DNA of 64,000 nucleotides. Origin: Paulownia fortunei. Taxonomy: Eukaryota; Streptophyta; Magnoliopsida; Lamiales; Paulowniaceae. A program made the translations under genes and the position numbers. The stretch's first letter is position 1; each line of letters opens with the position of its first letter. The notes under the pieces are model-generated. The model made no database searches, had not been told where the DNA came from, and worked only from the letters and a program-made list of their open reading frames with translations. Shown here piece by piece: positions 24,609 to 36,603 of this stretch. The stretch is taken from the NCBI GenBank assembly GCA_019321725.1, contig CM033120.1, forward strand, positions 4,805,341 to 4,869,340. The letters run 5' to 3'.

Positions 24609-26897
24609 TGTAACAGTCCTTAACTTAACTCCAGAGCCTAAACAAGCTGATACAGTTAAGTCAAGAATTGTTAATTTTTTTTTCATCAATACTAGAGTTA
24701 TGGTTTTAATAAAAGTTCCCATTTTTAGCTATAAGAGAAAGAGTTTGAATCATTTTAAACATACTATATACATATATCAAAACTGAGTACATCTGTTTAC
24801 AAAACCATAACAGAGCGGCTTATTTAAAAACAAAATAGAGTTTTCAAAATATGATGCAAAGCAGCTCGAAGCATGGCATATGAACAAATCTCTATTCGAC
24901 TGCTTTGGAGACTCAGTCAATTTCTAAACCTGTGCATTTCCACCTGTATCAAATGAATCTAATAAGTTAAAGCTCAGTAAGGTGAAACTGCTTCAATAAC
25001 AAATAGCGTACATACAAATCACATAAATGATTAAATGCAATATTTAATTTAATAACTTTCTTTCATAAATCATTATTTAGGGCCATTGAAATGTGGTACA
25101 TAACTAATAGCGATAGACCATGATTTTCGGAACCCGTTCATAATGATTGGCCAATAAGAGAAATAATACGGGGTTTCCATACTTGGTCTTTCAACCTCAG
25201 GTATTAGCTGTATTATATCTTATTCATTGTGGCTTTCCTATACCAGTTTTTCAACCTCAAGTATTTGCCATCATTTGTTGGGTCCGCTGGTCCCTCCCAC
25301 GTCCCTTATCTACCCGACCATCAATCAAGTACCATACTTTCTTTTTAAAAAAATTTCATTATATCCTTAATAGTATCATGCTTCATAAACCATAAAGGCA
25401 TCAAACATCATTGACAAATAATGACAATCACGTTAAAACATGAACAACATTATATAATTCTTGTGATGCAACAAATGAAAGTTCCAACTTACCTTAAGTT
25501 TACTTTGTGGCAAGTGAAAAGACCAATCTCTTTGGAAGATAGGATTTGTTAAAGGCCTAACATAATCAAATCATGTACTATTTAATATCCTTTTTATAAA
25601 TCATTTAATCTATTCTAGTTAAAGTTTATATACATTTTTCAATCTTTTGTAAAGAATTCCATATCATAACCTTAAAAATAATGCATACTCCATATTTTAC
25701 TACTAATTCAAGCCATTAAACATTAGGACATCCATTAAATAACTAATAATTCAAACATAATTATTAGGGCAGCCCCTAAAACATGCACACAATCCTAGTT
25801 AATATGACGTAAATTCGGTTATAACTTAAATTGATTGTACCCTTCAATTAAGCAAACTAATTGCTATTGTTTTCAATTATTCAAAGAAATTTCCAAACAC
25901 AATATAAGCATTACAAAATCAATAGAAACAAGTAAATTAAAACAATTTCACAAGACTATCAATTTTGCTAAAAATTAGCTTAACTAGCTTGGTTTTGGCT
26001 TCAAGTGTAACTTACTTAAGTTTTCAATCATACAAAAACATACAAAAACATGTAACCATCCAAGATACTACAAATTCATCATAAGAAACATTGAAAAAAA
26101 TATACCTTGATTAAGTTGGAATTAAGCTTCAAAATTAACGATTTTCAAGCTTAAAAGGGTGTAAACTTGTTCTAGTTTATGTTCTATGGATTCCTATGGA
26201 TCGAATTCAATTTTTGTGAGTATGAGAGTGTAGAAATTTGGGAGAAACTTAGGAGAATAATGGCTGGTCGTTTTTGAGGTGCTTCCACAAGAAATATGGA
26301 TGAAAATGATTTCTTTGACCTTTCGAAGAGAGGTAAGTGGAGGGTGATGATTGGTTACATCATGCTTGGTGTCTTCTCATACCAAAAGCCAGGTTCATGA
26401 GCTAAAGAGATGACAAAAATTAATACTTTGTTGTTATAATCAAGTGCAATGCGGTTTAGAATGGTTTTGTGCAACCTAGTCAACCAATCAATCAAATTGC
26501 ACCATTTTGCATACTTTTAGTTTTTAGCCAAATATAACATATTTCAAGTAAATATTTAGGCAATTAATCACTTTAAAATATAGCTAGTATAGAGCAATAC
26601 AAATAATTCATTTAATAGTCATTCAACACATCAATCTTTCTTAACCGAGATACCAAACTTTTCACTGCAAAAAAGCACTTAAGGAATATGTTAAATCAAG
26701 AAATGAAAGTTTGATCTCATATTTCATGTACTAATGCATGTTAAAGCATAACTGAATCATATAATAACAATTATTCATATTCGTGCAATCATGCTATTTG
26801 TATGCCATAGTTCGATAATGCATATTGATTAAATGTATATTCATGCAAGATGCTTATTATTGGCTATGTAGGAGAGAATTGCGAATTGGGCATTACA
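24609..26897 (-). mobile_element. Gypsy (Tekay/Del-like chromovirus) 5' LTR, about 2.29 kb
   Basis: On the minus strand the LTR starts TGTAATGCCC at 26897 and ends TTACA at 24609, followed by a 5-nt spacer and the primer binding site. It is homologous along its whole length to the plus-strand LTR 49599-51841. For example, blocks beginning 'ctcctacatagccaataata', 'aacatgcattagtacatgaa' and 'gccaaaaccaagctagttaa' occur in both, with obvious divergence of around a tenth by eye. At 26897/26898 it abuts copia RNase H sequence, so this gypsy element inserted into the copia element 26898-30176. The Tekay assignment comes from LTR length, the TGTAATGCCC start and the chromodomain-bearing relative at 46289. 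Small frames inside (25147, 23421) are spurious. Confidence 0.85.
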
Positions 26898-29106
26898 GAT
26901 ATCGTCTCATTATGTGCTTAAATCTTTGATGAGATCTTGGCTCCTTTGCTTGCACAATGGCTCTATAGTTATTACAGTAAATTATAATTGGATCAATAAT
27001 AGATGGAACTACACCCAACCCTCGGATGAAGTTTCTTATCTAAACAACTTCTTATGCTGCATCAAATGCAACAATATATTCATCTTTGGTGGTAGAGTCT
27101 GCAGTCGTGTCTTGCTAGGAACCCTTCCAACTAACCACACCACTATTCAGGGTAAATATGTATCCATATGTAGACTTTGAGTCATCTATATCGAACTGAA
27201 AACTAGAGTCTGTATATCCTTCCAGTTTTAGTTCTCCATTGCCATATATCAGAAAGATATCCTCAGTCCTTCTCAAGTACTTGAGGATTATCTTAATAAT
27301 TTTTTAGTGTTATTCCCCAGGATTGGACTGATATCTGCTCGTGACATTCAGAGCATGTGCTATATCAGGCTTTGTACATAACATTGCATACATTATGCTC
27401 CCTATTGCGGAAGCATAAGATATGCGAGCCATTCTTTCTCTCTCTTCAGGTGTCTTGGGAGACATAACCTTAGAGAGTGAAACCCCATAACTCATAGGTA
27501 GGAATCCTCTCTTAGATTTCTCCATGCTAAACTTTTTTAGCACTTTGTCTATATACATGGACTAGGATAGTCTGATCATCCTTATAGATCTATTCCTATA
27601 GATCTTTATTCCTAGGATAAAAGATGCATCTTCCAAGCCGTTCATGGAAAACTGATTGGATAACCAAGTCCCTGTTAACTACAACATCCCTACATCATTC
27701 CCAATGAGTAGGATATCATCAACGTAGAGCACAACTTATGTAATTGCACTCCTACTAACCTTCTTGTAGACACATAGTTCATCTAGGTTCTTATGAAAAT
27801 AAAAAAATTTGATTATTTCATCAAACCGGATGTTCCAACTCCTCAAAGCTTGTTTGAGTTCATAAATGGATCTTTGGAACTTGCAAACTTTTTGCTCGTT
27901 CCCACTGGATATGAAGCTTTTTAGCTGCTTCATATAGATCTCTTCCTTAATGTTTCCATTAAGAAAAGCGATCTTCACATCTATTTATCATAGCTCATAG
28001 TCATAATATGCAGATATGACCAGTAGTATCCAAATGAAGTTAAGCATTACTACTGCCGGAAAAGTTTCCTCATAATCATTTTCTTGCTTCTGAGTATAAC
28101 CTTTTGCTACCAGTCGTGTCTTATAGGTCGCTACCACTCCATCTACTCCAAGCTTCTGCTTGTAGACCCATTTGTAGCTAATGGGAACAAGTCCCTGTGG
28201 TGGGTCCACCAAGGTCCATACCTCGTTTGAGTACATGGACTTCGTCTCGAATTGCATAGCTTCTTGTGATTTCTCCAAGTCGATGTTAGATATTGCCTCT
28301 CCATAGCTTCTTGGATCATTATGCAAGGAAAGTCCCTCTTCTTTATTTTATAACAAGTTGTACCTCTTAGGTACACTTGAGACCCTTTTGGATCTTCGAA
28401 GAGGTTGTGCCTCAGAGGGCCCAGCATCAGCTGGTATGTTATCTATTGCGACAATTGGGGTGTTCTGTGGTTCTTGAATTTCTTCAAGTTTCACAACTTT
28501 GTCACTTTTCCCTAAAAAAAATTCTTCTTTAAGGAATGTGGCATTCCTCGAAACAAACACTCTTTATTCCGAGGTGTCGTAGAAATAGTATCTAATAGAC
28601 TTCTTTGGATACCCCATGAACTTGCATAAGCTGGATCTCATATCTAACTTATCTCCCACTAGCTGCTTCACATAAGCAACATACCCCGTACCCTAAGGTA
28701 TTTGTAGAAAGGTATCTTTTCATACCACAACTCATATGGTGTTTTGGGCATAGCTTTAGATGGCACCCTATTTAATAGGTATGCTGCTGTTTCCAAGGCA
28801 AAGCCACAGAATAAAAGAGACAATATAGTGAATCTCATCATAGATCGAACCATGTCCAACAAAGTTCAATTCCTGCATTCTATAATTCCATTGAGTTGCG
28901 GAGTAGCAGGAGGAGTCCCTTGTGAGAGAATTCCATTCTCTTTTAGATAGTCCAAAAACTCTGTGCTTAAGTATTCACTTCCTCGATCAGATCAAAGAGT
29001 CTTTATACATAAGCCAATTTGTTTCTCCACTTCGGTTCTGAATTCTTTGAACTTTTTAAATATTTCAGACTTGTACCTTAAAAGGTACACATAACCAAAC
29101 CTATAC
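26898..29106 (-). pseudogene. pol: Ty1/copia pol (integrase C-part, reverse transcriptase, RNase H), broken
   Basis: Read on the minus strand from 29106 down, the order is: integrase core remnant (about 29106-28870); integrase C-terminal part (28862-28668: LLNRVPSKAMPKTPYELWY); linker with the RRSKRVSSVPKRY block (28560-28348); reverse transcriptase (28326-27310: VWTLVDPP, YKWVYKQKLG, KGYTQ, AFLNGNIKEEIYM); and RNase H down to 26898. The catalytic YVDD is intact at 27715-27726. The RT end has a nearly unbroken frame at 27558-27310 (SKRGFLPMS...GSIMYAMLCTKPDIAHAL). Frameshifts and stops separate the pieces. Gag, protease and the start of integrase are missing, because the leader joins straight to mid-integrase at about 29106. 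The 3' end (rest of RNase H, polypurine tract, 3' LTR) is lost beyond the nested gypsy LTR. Plus-strand frames here are shadows. Confidence 0.85.
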
Positions 29107-30176
29107 AACCCTCAAGTTTGTTTTATCTCACATCTTCCCATATACCCTAATTTTATGAGCCCATATGGTACCAAGTGTTGATCAATACCCATTAAATATT
29201 ATTGTAGATAGAGCATCAAGATGTCCTACAACTCATGACCAACATAATGATGATTCCATCCCACGAGCATCTCAATGCTTGATAGAAATCACAACTTTCC
29301 AACACAAGACCAACCCACGACTCATGGCCAGTGATCAAGTACGGTAGCGATCGTCATGTCTCTACCTTTGATGGTAGGCATGGAATGATAGGTCCTACTA
29401 ACTTGTCCATTTTTATTTGAAATTGAATTTTCAAAAAATTCTTTTACTTAATTTTTGTAAATTAAGTAAGGTTTAAATTTTATCCAAGACCTCATCATAA
29501 TATGAATTAGGTTGGTTATTTAATATATGACATCATAACATTTTTGTGCAAGCATAAAAACATTAAATAAAATCTTAAGTATGCATCTAATACATACTTA
29601 AATAAATAGATGATTATGAGTCAGTCTTATGTGGTCTATTTGACCCAAAATTGGACCTAAGGTCAGTCTAAGGATAATAAAATAGAAAAGAACCTATTCT
29701 ATTACATAATTATATCCTATACAAATATGGACCTTCTTTGCAACCTCATTCTTGATTCTCCTTTGTCTTTCAAAGAAAAAAAAATCTCACCATCTATTTC
29801 ACTCTCTTTGTAGAAAATTAAATAACTTACATAGATGGAATAATAGGCTCGTAGGCTCCATTTTAAAACCTAAAAATATTAAATAAAATCAAACACATTG
29901 ATCCAATGGCTCATGATCATCCCATACACGCTCATAATTAATATCACATGCAATTATTAAAATAAGTAAATTAACCAAGTTGTTAAACATAATTTTTAAG
30001 TCAGGATAAATTTTAATTACTTAAAAAACAATTTTTCTTTGAAAAATAATTAAAATAATTCTAATTAAAAATAGCAGAAAATATGCAAAATCAAATTTTA
30101 CATATATTACATGAATTCAAATAATTTAAAAACATGTATACATAAATCCAAAATTCATTGAATAAGCGAAACTGTG
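29107..30176 (-). mobile_element. Copia untranslated leader (between PBS and coding region)
   Basis: The segment is homologous to the leaders of the neighbouring copies at 34441-35660 (minus) and 54701-56200 (plus), sharing blocks such as 'agcccatatggtac' and the 'cccaataat/ttaagtaagg' region in the same order. It lies between the primer binding site and the truncated integrase. A 60-codon frame on the opposite strand (29165-29347) lies in the part of the leader that also carries an antisense frame in the 54701 copy. About 30010-30150 holds only A/T-rich sequence with no further signal. Confidence 0.7.
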
Positions 30177-30188
30177 GCTTTGATACCA
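30177..30188 (-). other. Copia primer binding site
   Basis: The minus strand reads TGGTATCAAAGC, one base from the tRNA-iMet-type site used by the gypsy element. A single G separates it from the LTR terminus CCAACA at 30190. The plus-strand copia element has the matching site at 54689-54700. Confidence 0.85.
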
Positions 30189-30189
30189 C

Positions 30190-31888
30190 TGTTGGGTGGG
30201 GGCATACGTAGTAGAAAATTAAATTATTTTATCAAACATAAATATATATATATATATATCCCCTTAATTCGAAAGTAATTCTAATGATCGCGCTTATTTA
30301 AGTAAAAATATAAACAAATGTTAAATTTGAATTATACCTTTCTCGCACTCTGGTTGTTGTGGGAATGAAATAATCAATTGCTTATCCTGGACTTTCAGAA
30401 CTCACAGGGATCCAAGTGTCGCCCTTGATCAGGTCCACAATATGAAAAAGCAACACCAACTAAAAAGATTCGTTAGTATCCATAAAAATCGGTCACTACA
30501 TTTACTTATTTATAAATATGCTAATTAAATAAATCATATATTTTTTTTTTTATATTTTAGTGGGCTTCTTAAGTGATCCATATGTAATTTTTAGGCTTGG
30601 ACTAAAAAATCCACAAATCAATCTAATTGATTTAATTTAAAATTAATCAATCCAATTAATTAATTTAATTTACTCCATTTGAGTTTCCCAATCAAATTAG
30701 GTCCAACTAAATAATCCAATTACTTCATTGAATAATTTAATTTAATCATTAAATTAAATAGAACCATTAATTAATTAATTAATATTAAATATTTAATTCC
30801 CAATTATTTGATAAATCCCAAAATTAAAAATATTACTTTCCATAAAAATATGTGACCCTCTTAGGTTCACTACTATGCTAGTAGTGGGCTTGCAATATTT
30901 GCAACTTATGAATAATAATTATTCCAATTAATTAATCCGCTTTGGAATTAACTCCTTAATTTTAAGAACCTCACTATCCATGAAAGCATCTAGCAAGTAA
31001 TCATGACAAACTAGTCTTAAGTGAAATAGCGAGTAAACTTATTTCAGTTGCGAGTACCATTCACGTACGGTCCTTTCGATAGCTAATCTCTCGATTGAAT
31101 ATAGGGCATGGATTATAAGTCAAAATCCCAAATGATTCAATAACTATGATCCCATTTCAAGTTCCAATGATTCCAGGTTAATCATGACTCATTTTGCCTT
31201 AGCCAATGTCTTTGCATTACGAACTATGAAAACATAGGAGATTCTCTTATTTAAAAAGATAAGTGTTGAATTCTATATTGGATATTGGCAAATCTCCGTG
31301 CACACCAATGCAACACCCAACATATCCCTTTTATGATTCTCAAGCAATCAGAAAATATATCAAAGTGCTGCAGGATGCACATAAGGCTACCATTGTGCCT
31401 CAAGTTCGAGGACTAACCATGTACTACACAACATAGAAATTCTTATTTTGACTGGTAAAGCCTCCAGCTAAGAAATTTTTGCGGGTTATATTCGGTGTAC
31501 TTGTTCCCTAACAAGAACCTACATGCATGTACTTATGTCTCTACACTAATACCAATGGAATGCGACATCATCGTCTCACGAGCATGATCATATATGTGAG
31601 TCTTACTAAACTATTTGATGTCCTATCTCAAAAAGCTCTCGACTCAAAACTTATTTAAGACTAAAGCCTGTAAGGCAAATTCTATGATCGACATCATATG
31701 CGCGACCATGCCCCATAGCTAAATTTGCTGTAAGGACTTTATCTAATATGCAAAAATAAAATATGCATGACATAAGATAAATAAAATGCCTTCTTTATTA
31801 ATATGATTCCTAATAAGATTGTCTTTACCAAAGAAAAAGAGTACAATACACCTAATCCAATTGAGGCGTTGGGTATTTTGGACTAAAA
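30190..31888 (-). mobile_element. Copia LTR (about 1.7 kb) shared by two tandem minus-strand elements
   Basis: The minus-strand start is degraded (TTTTAG near 31888, for TGTTAG), and the end is CCAACA at 30190. Its body matches the other copia LTRs at 60112-62099, 44648-45747 and 36604-38992, sharing the 'gcatggtc', 'agcccactactagc' and repeated ttaattaatt tracts. The interior of one element follows its 3' side (30176 downward). RNase H/RT sequence of a second element adjoins its 5' side (31889 upward). The LTR therefore serves as 5' LTR of the first and 3' LTR of the second, an LTR-interior-LTR-interior arrangement. An (AT)n run of about 18 bp sits at 30242-30259. Confidence 0.85.
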
Positions 31889-34440
31889 ATTAAATAAAGC
31901 ATCTTAGTTTTAGTTCTCCATAACCGTACTCCAATAAGAGATCTTTAGTGGTTCGTAAGTATTAAAGATCATCTTTATGGCTTCCAATGCTTTTCGCATC
32001 AAATTAACTGATATCTGCTTGTGACACTCATAGAATTTTTGATATCAAAATTTCTACATAAATTTGCATATTTTATGCTTCGTATCAAGGATGCATAAAG
32101 TAGTGAGTCATTATTTCTCTTTCTTTTAGAAGTCCTTGGGGACATGGATTTAAAAAAAAATTCCCTCACTCAAAAATAAGAATCTCTTTTAGGATTTTTC
32201 CATGCTAAACCCTTTTAGCATCTGATATATGTCCATGGATTTAGGATACTCCAAGAATCCTTTCAAATATATCTCCGTAGATCTCAATCCCTAATACTTT
32301 AGGATGCTTCTCCTAAATCCCTCTTGGAGAACTTAGCAAATGACAAATCTTAATTAACTACAACATTCCAACATCCTCTCTATGAGAAGAATGTCATCAA
32401 TGTAAAACACAACAAACATCACCATACTTCCACTAACCCTCTTGTACACATATGTTTCATCCGCATTCCTAAGAAAATCAAACAATTTCACTGCCTTGGC
32501 AAATTGAATATTCCACATTAGGGAAATTTATATTGATTCCTTAATGGATCTTTGATGCTCATAAATATTTTGCTTGCTTCTATTTGATATGAAGACCTCA
32601 GGCCACATAACTTATATCCCATTCTCAATACCCCTATGAGAAAGATGATTTTCATATCCCTTTGCCATATCTAGTAGTTATAATACGTAGATATAGCCAG
32701 CGGGATCCGAATGGACCTTAGCATCACATCTAGTTAAGGGTTTCCTCAACAGTCAACACCTCGTCTTTGAGTGTAACACTTTACTACAAGTTATGCCTTT
32801 ATAGGTCACCACCTCTCTATGTTCTCCAATTTTATATTTTGTATACCAAATTGTAGCCAATAGGAACCATACCCACCAATGGACCTACCAAGGTCAAACC
32901 TTGTCAGACTAGATGGAGTCCATTTTGGATTCCATGGCATTTCACCATCTTCCCAAGTTTATGTCATACATCATTACTCCTTACTTGGATCAATATTCTT
33001 ATCATATAAGTTACCTCGAGATCCTTTTAGATATCCATGGAGGTTGTGTACTAGATGTTATAGTAATTTGTACATGTACCATTGCCACTTGTGGTTCTTG
33101 AACTCCTTTAAGCTCTATAATATGGTCATTTCTATCCCATAGAAATTCCTTCTTCTCAAGAAGGTAGCATTCGTAGAAAACAAACTCTTTTGTTCTTAGG
33201 GATCACATAAATTATATCCATTAGATTCCTTAAGATACCCCAAAATTTGTATAAGCTGGATTCACATCCAACTTATCTTCCACTAACCACTTTAAAGAAG
33301 CAGGCCCCTTTATACGTTTTGGTATGTATACGAGAGGTCTTTTGCCACATCATATCTCATGGAAGTTTTGTTAGATGATATTCTATAGAAAAATACTATT
33401 GATTCTAAGGTGAATTCCCAGAATGAAGAAGGAAATAGGTGATATACTCAACTTGGATTCACTAAATGGGAAAATTTAGTTAGATAATCAAAGAACTTGC
33501 CACCTTAGAATTCTCATCGTGATCACATCGATGGATTTAATACTTTGGTCGGCTTAGTTCTCTACTTCATGTCTGAATTCTTTAAACCCTTCAAAGGATC
33601 TTACATTAGTGAAGTAAGAATAGTTCGCTTGTGCACTAACACTTAGTGGATTGCTTACATCCCTTTGAATCAAATTGAAAGGAGTGGTCTGCTCCGTTTG
33701 TCTTATAAATGATGATTTGGTCATATTTCCCTTGAGACAAGATTTACAAGTTGGCACATCATGCAAGTCCAAGAGGTCAAGCAAATGTGCTATCTTATGA
33801 ACTCTTTCTTTAAAGATATGACCTAATCTAGCTTACCACAAGTATGCATTGTTTTGATTATCTAATTCTAATATTACTTTGTTGATTACGTAGCATGGAA
33901 TTTTAGGATTATATAGTTCATTTATCAATGTAACAAAGATAAATAACTAATACTATCCTAATTCCATCTAGAGTTAAGAGGATTATTCCTATAGCTAATA
34001 AAGCAATTGCCTTATTCTCAAGTTTAAGAATCGTCCTTTGTCTTAGTTTCTATTTTCTTGTTATCCTCTATAACCTCTTACAGAGATGGAATCATATCTG
34101 GTATCTAATACCTAAGAATAATTTATCAACCTTAATGGTTGATATCAACAATGTTTAAACTTGAATTAGAACCCCTTCTCATTCAGCTAAGCAAGTCAAT
34201 ACTTACGCTTTCTCTTTCTATGCCCTAAATATCCGCAATGGTAACAAACATCTATCTTTTCACATAAATTGAGCTGGTAAGTTTGTTTATTTGTCTAGAT
34301 TGTCCTAAGTGAATTTCTAGCCATAACTATTATCTTACGCGATGTAGACAAATTAGCATTCATTCTATTAATATCCATTTATGATTTGATTTTTAGTCAT
34401 AAATGTATCCCACTATTTTATTCAAATCATATAACCCTCT
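31889..34440 (-). pseudogene. pol: Ty1/copia gag-pol, heavily degraded second minus-strand copy
   Basis: Read from 34440 down, a gag zinc-knuckle remnant lies near 34208-34246 (CYHCGYLGHRKRK, with the last Cys lost). It is followed by the pre-integrase region (33900-33785) and the integrase start in the open piece 33784-33554 (LHDVPTCKSCLKGNMTKSSF). Integrase C-terminal sequence (33480-33240) and reverse transcriptase (about 33000-32200) come next. RT keeps an intact YIDD at 32393-32404. RNase H is mostly deleted, with the RT end joined almost directly to the LTR near 31900. Stops and frameshifts are dense throughout. The plus-strand frames at 32879 and 32913 are shadows. Alignment with the copies at 26898 and 40735 supports the order. 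Confidence 0.75.
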
Positions 34441-35660
34441 AATAGAAATTTGGGAAATCCAATTTCCTAATGGGCTTGAAGTCCATTTAGCCTTACCACA
34501 CACCCAAATTTTATGAGTCCATACGACAAAATAGAAAGGTAGCTAACACATTAACAATTGTATCCCATTCAACCTCAAGCTATTTTGCCTCACCTATTCC
34601 CATAACACCCCAATTTTATGAGCCTATATGGTACTAAGTGTCAAGCATTACCCATAAAATATCCATATAGATGAAGCATTTAAACGTCTCATGACTTATG
34701 CCCGATGATAAAGATGAGTCTACCCCATGGGTATCTCAATGCTTAATAATGGTCACAGATTGCTAACACTAAGAACATCCTACGAATCGTGGCCAACAGA
34801 CTAAATGTAGTAGTGTATCGGCATACCACTACTTTTGATAGAAGACATGGGTGATTGGGTCCCATCCAATATTACCTATTTACGCTTGATATCAAACCAA
34901 TCAAGGTTCTCAACTTGAAATATTTTCAAGTGAGGGTCGTACTAAGAAAGATCGTATCATTTTCTTATCTTATTTATTTAATATTCACTATCCTAACAAT
35001 GGCAAGCATACATCATAAGGAAGCATTAAATAAACACAACATGCATCACATATATACTAAAAATAGATGATCAAGAGCCTTTAATCCTATGCGATTCACT
35101 TGAGCTAAAGTGGATCAAAGTCAATCTAAAGGTGATAATTAAAATGTAAATAGACCTATCTATTACATAAATATATTCCATACATTCATGGGCCTTCATT
35201 TCTTACTTTTTCTTATTATTTATTCTATCTTCTTGTAATGTCTGCCAAATTACAAAAAAATTAACTTCACCGCTTAATTTTATTCTCAAACTAAAACTAA
35301 AAGAAACCTTGGAACAATTCCAAGGGGAGGTACATAGGAGCGAGATAAAAGTACATCAAGAATAAAACTAAGAAAGGAAAGACTCGCAGGCCTCATTTTA
35401 ATTAAAACCCAAAAATAATCATTAAGTGCATAAAGTTAAACCAATCACATTAGCCTAGGCTCCATGATCATCCAACAACATGCTTAACAAATAATCACCA
35501 TATGAGAACCACAACAAGTAAATTTACCAATTACATTAAGTGCAATTTCTTTCTAATTTAGGATTAAAAAAAATAATTTTTCATGAAAAATAAATTTTCA
35601 AAAATTAAAATAAACATTTTATTTTAAAACAAAAACTACAAATTTAACAATTGTGTAATG
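34441..35660 (-). mobile_element. Copia leader of the second minus-strand element
   Basis: The segment matches the leaders at 29107-30176 and 54701-56200 in order and content, for example 'attacataaatatattcc' near 35162 and 'ctccatgatcatcc' near 35460. Its primer binding site and 5' LTR are missing. At about 35660 it is replaced by a 60-bp non-matching stretch and then a small gypsy-type LTR end at 35723. The antisense frame seen in the other two leaders is interrupted by stops here. Confidence 0.65.
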
Positions 35661-36302
35661 AGATGGGATGGGACAACAACCTAAGGCTGCTACACGTCGG
35701 GTAGATAGGCACCCACCCATCGTGTAACATCCCTACTACTAAATATAGATATTGTATAACAATAATTTTGACAATATTCTTTATTTTCTGCAAGTGGTAA
35801 ACATTTTCTTGCTATGGTCTCCATAAAATTTCTAAGTTTCATCACTTAGAACTTAAAAGTCTTAATAATTCTGAAATAATCCACAGTGCATAATTCTCAA
35901 TAAATCAATCTACACAAAAGGTTATATCATAATGCTAGCCAATATAACAAAAATTAACCTAGAGCTCTTGAAATCTAATTATTTGTTCTTGAACCTCCAG
36001 AAGGAATTAAAACGTTGTAACTGACCTCATATATATATCAAGTAGACTATCCAGTATTATTACATACTCAATGGATAATAGAGAATATGTAACTCCTGAG
36101 ATAGAATACCAAACATAAATTTTATACTATTATTTTTTATGGGTCTGCCTCAATATTATTTTATACAAAATCTTAAAGCACATGGTCAATATTATTCATG
36201 AAATACAAAATAAATTGTACAATAAATAAAACTTATTGGCATAGTTGTGCTCCACCAGTTTCAAAGATCATATACATGGACAGTCCACCGAACCATAAAC
36301 TA
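35661..36302 (-). mobile_element. Interior remnant and second LTR end of a small gypsy-type element
   Basis: At 35723 the plus strand reads TGTAACATCCC followed by about 45 bp nearly identical to the start at 36319 (ctaaatatagatattgtata). On the minus strand this is an LTR 3' terminus. Similarity to the 285-bp LTR stops after about 50 bp, so only the tip of a second LTR remains. The rest, up to the primer binding site at 36303, is presumably internal. No coding frame is visible, so this may be a non-autonomous element. The first ~60 bp (35661-35722) matches nothing else here. Confidence 0.45.
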
Positions 36303-36315
36303 GGCTCTGATACTA
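36303..36315 (-). other. Primer binding site of the small gypsy-type element
   Basis: The minus strand reads TAGTATCAGAGCC, one mismatch from TGGTATCAGAGCC. It starts 3 nt after the LTR terminus at 36319. Confidence 0.6.
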
Positions 36316-36318
36316 CTC

Positions 36319-36603
36319 TATAACACCCCCACCACTAAATATAGATATTGTATAACAATAACTTTAACAAGATAGCATGTGTGTACATGTGTATATATAT
36401 AATTATGAAGCTCTTGCATGGTATTAGGAAATTCAATAACTAATACCATGCAAGAGCTTCAGAATTAAGTTTAATATTCAAGAATGTCGTATAAAATGAA
36501 ATAAATTATGCAATGTCAATAGAAATGCAAGTAGCATATAAAATTAGCACGTAATGCATGAATCATATTGGCCAAGTGAGTAGTGTGAGGCTTGGCTATT
36601 ACA
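36319..36603 (-). mobile_element. Short (285-bp) gypsy-type LTR
   Basis: On the minus strand it begins TGTAATAGCCAAGCC at 36603 and ends GGTGTTATA at 36319 (terminal CA decayed to TA), followed by a primer binding site. About 100 bp of its end also occurs at 62170. It contains a long perfect hairpin (36407-36460). The coherent set of boundary signals supports an LTR, though the element's lineage is unclear. Confidence 0.65.
36401..36466. repeat. Long hairpin inside the short LTR
   Basis: Arms 36407-36427 and 36440-36460 are perfect reverse complements over 21 nt (starting gaagctcttgcatgg), with a 12-nt loop at 36428-36439. Pairing extends outward to 36401 and 36466 with one mismatch, giving 27-nt arms. 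The arms are of normal base composition, unlike the flanking AT runs, so chance pairing of low-complexity DNA is unlikely. Confidence 0.9.

Noticed and set aside
32879..33142. Plus-strand frames of 87 and 62 residues
   Set aside because: They lie antisense to degraded copia reverse transcriptase/integrase linker and share no family features.
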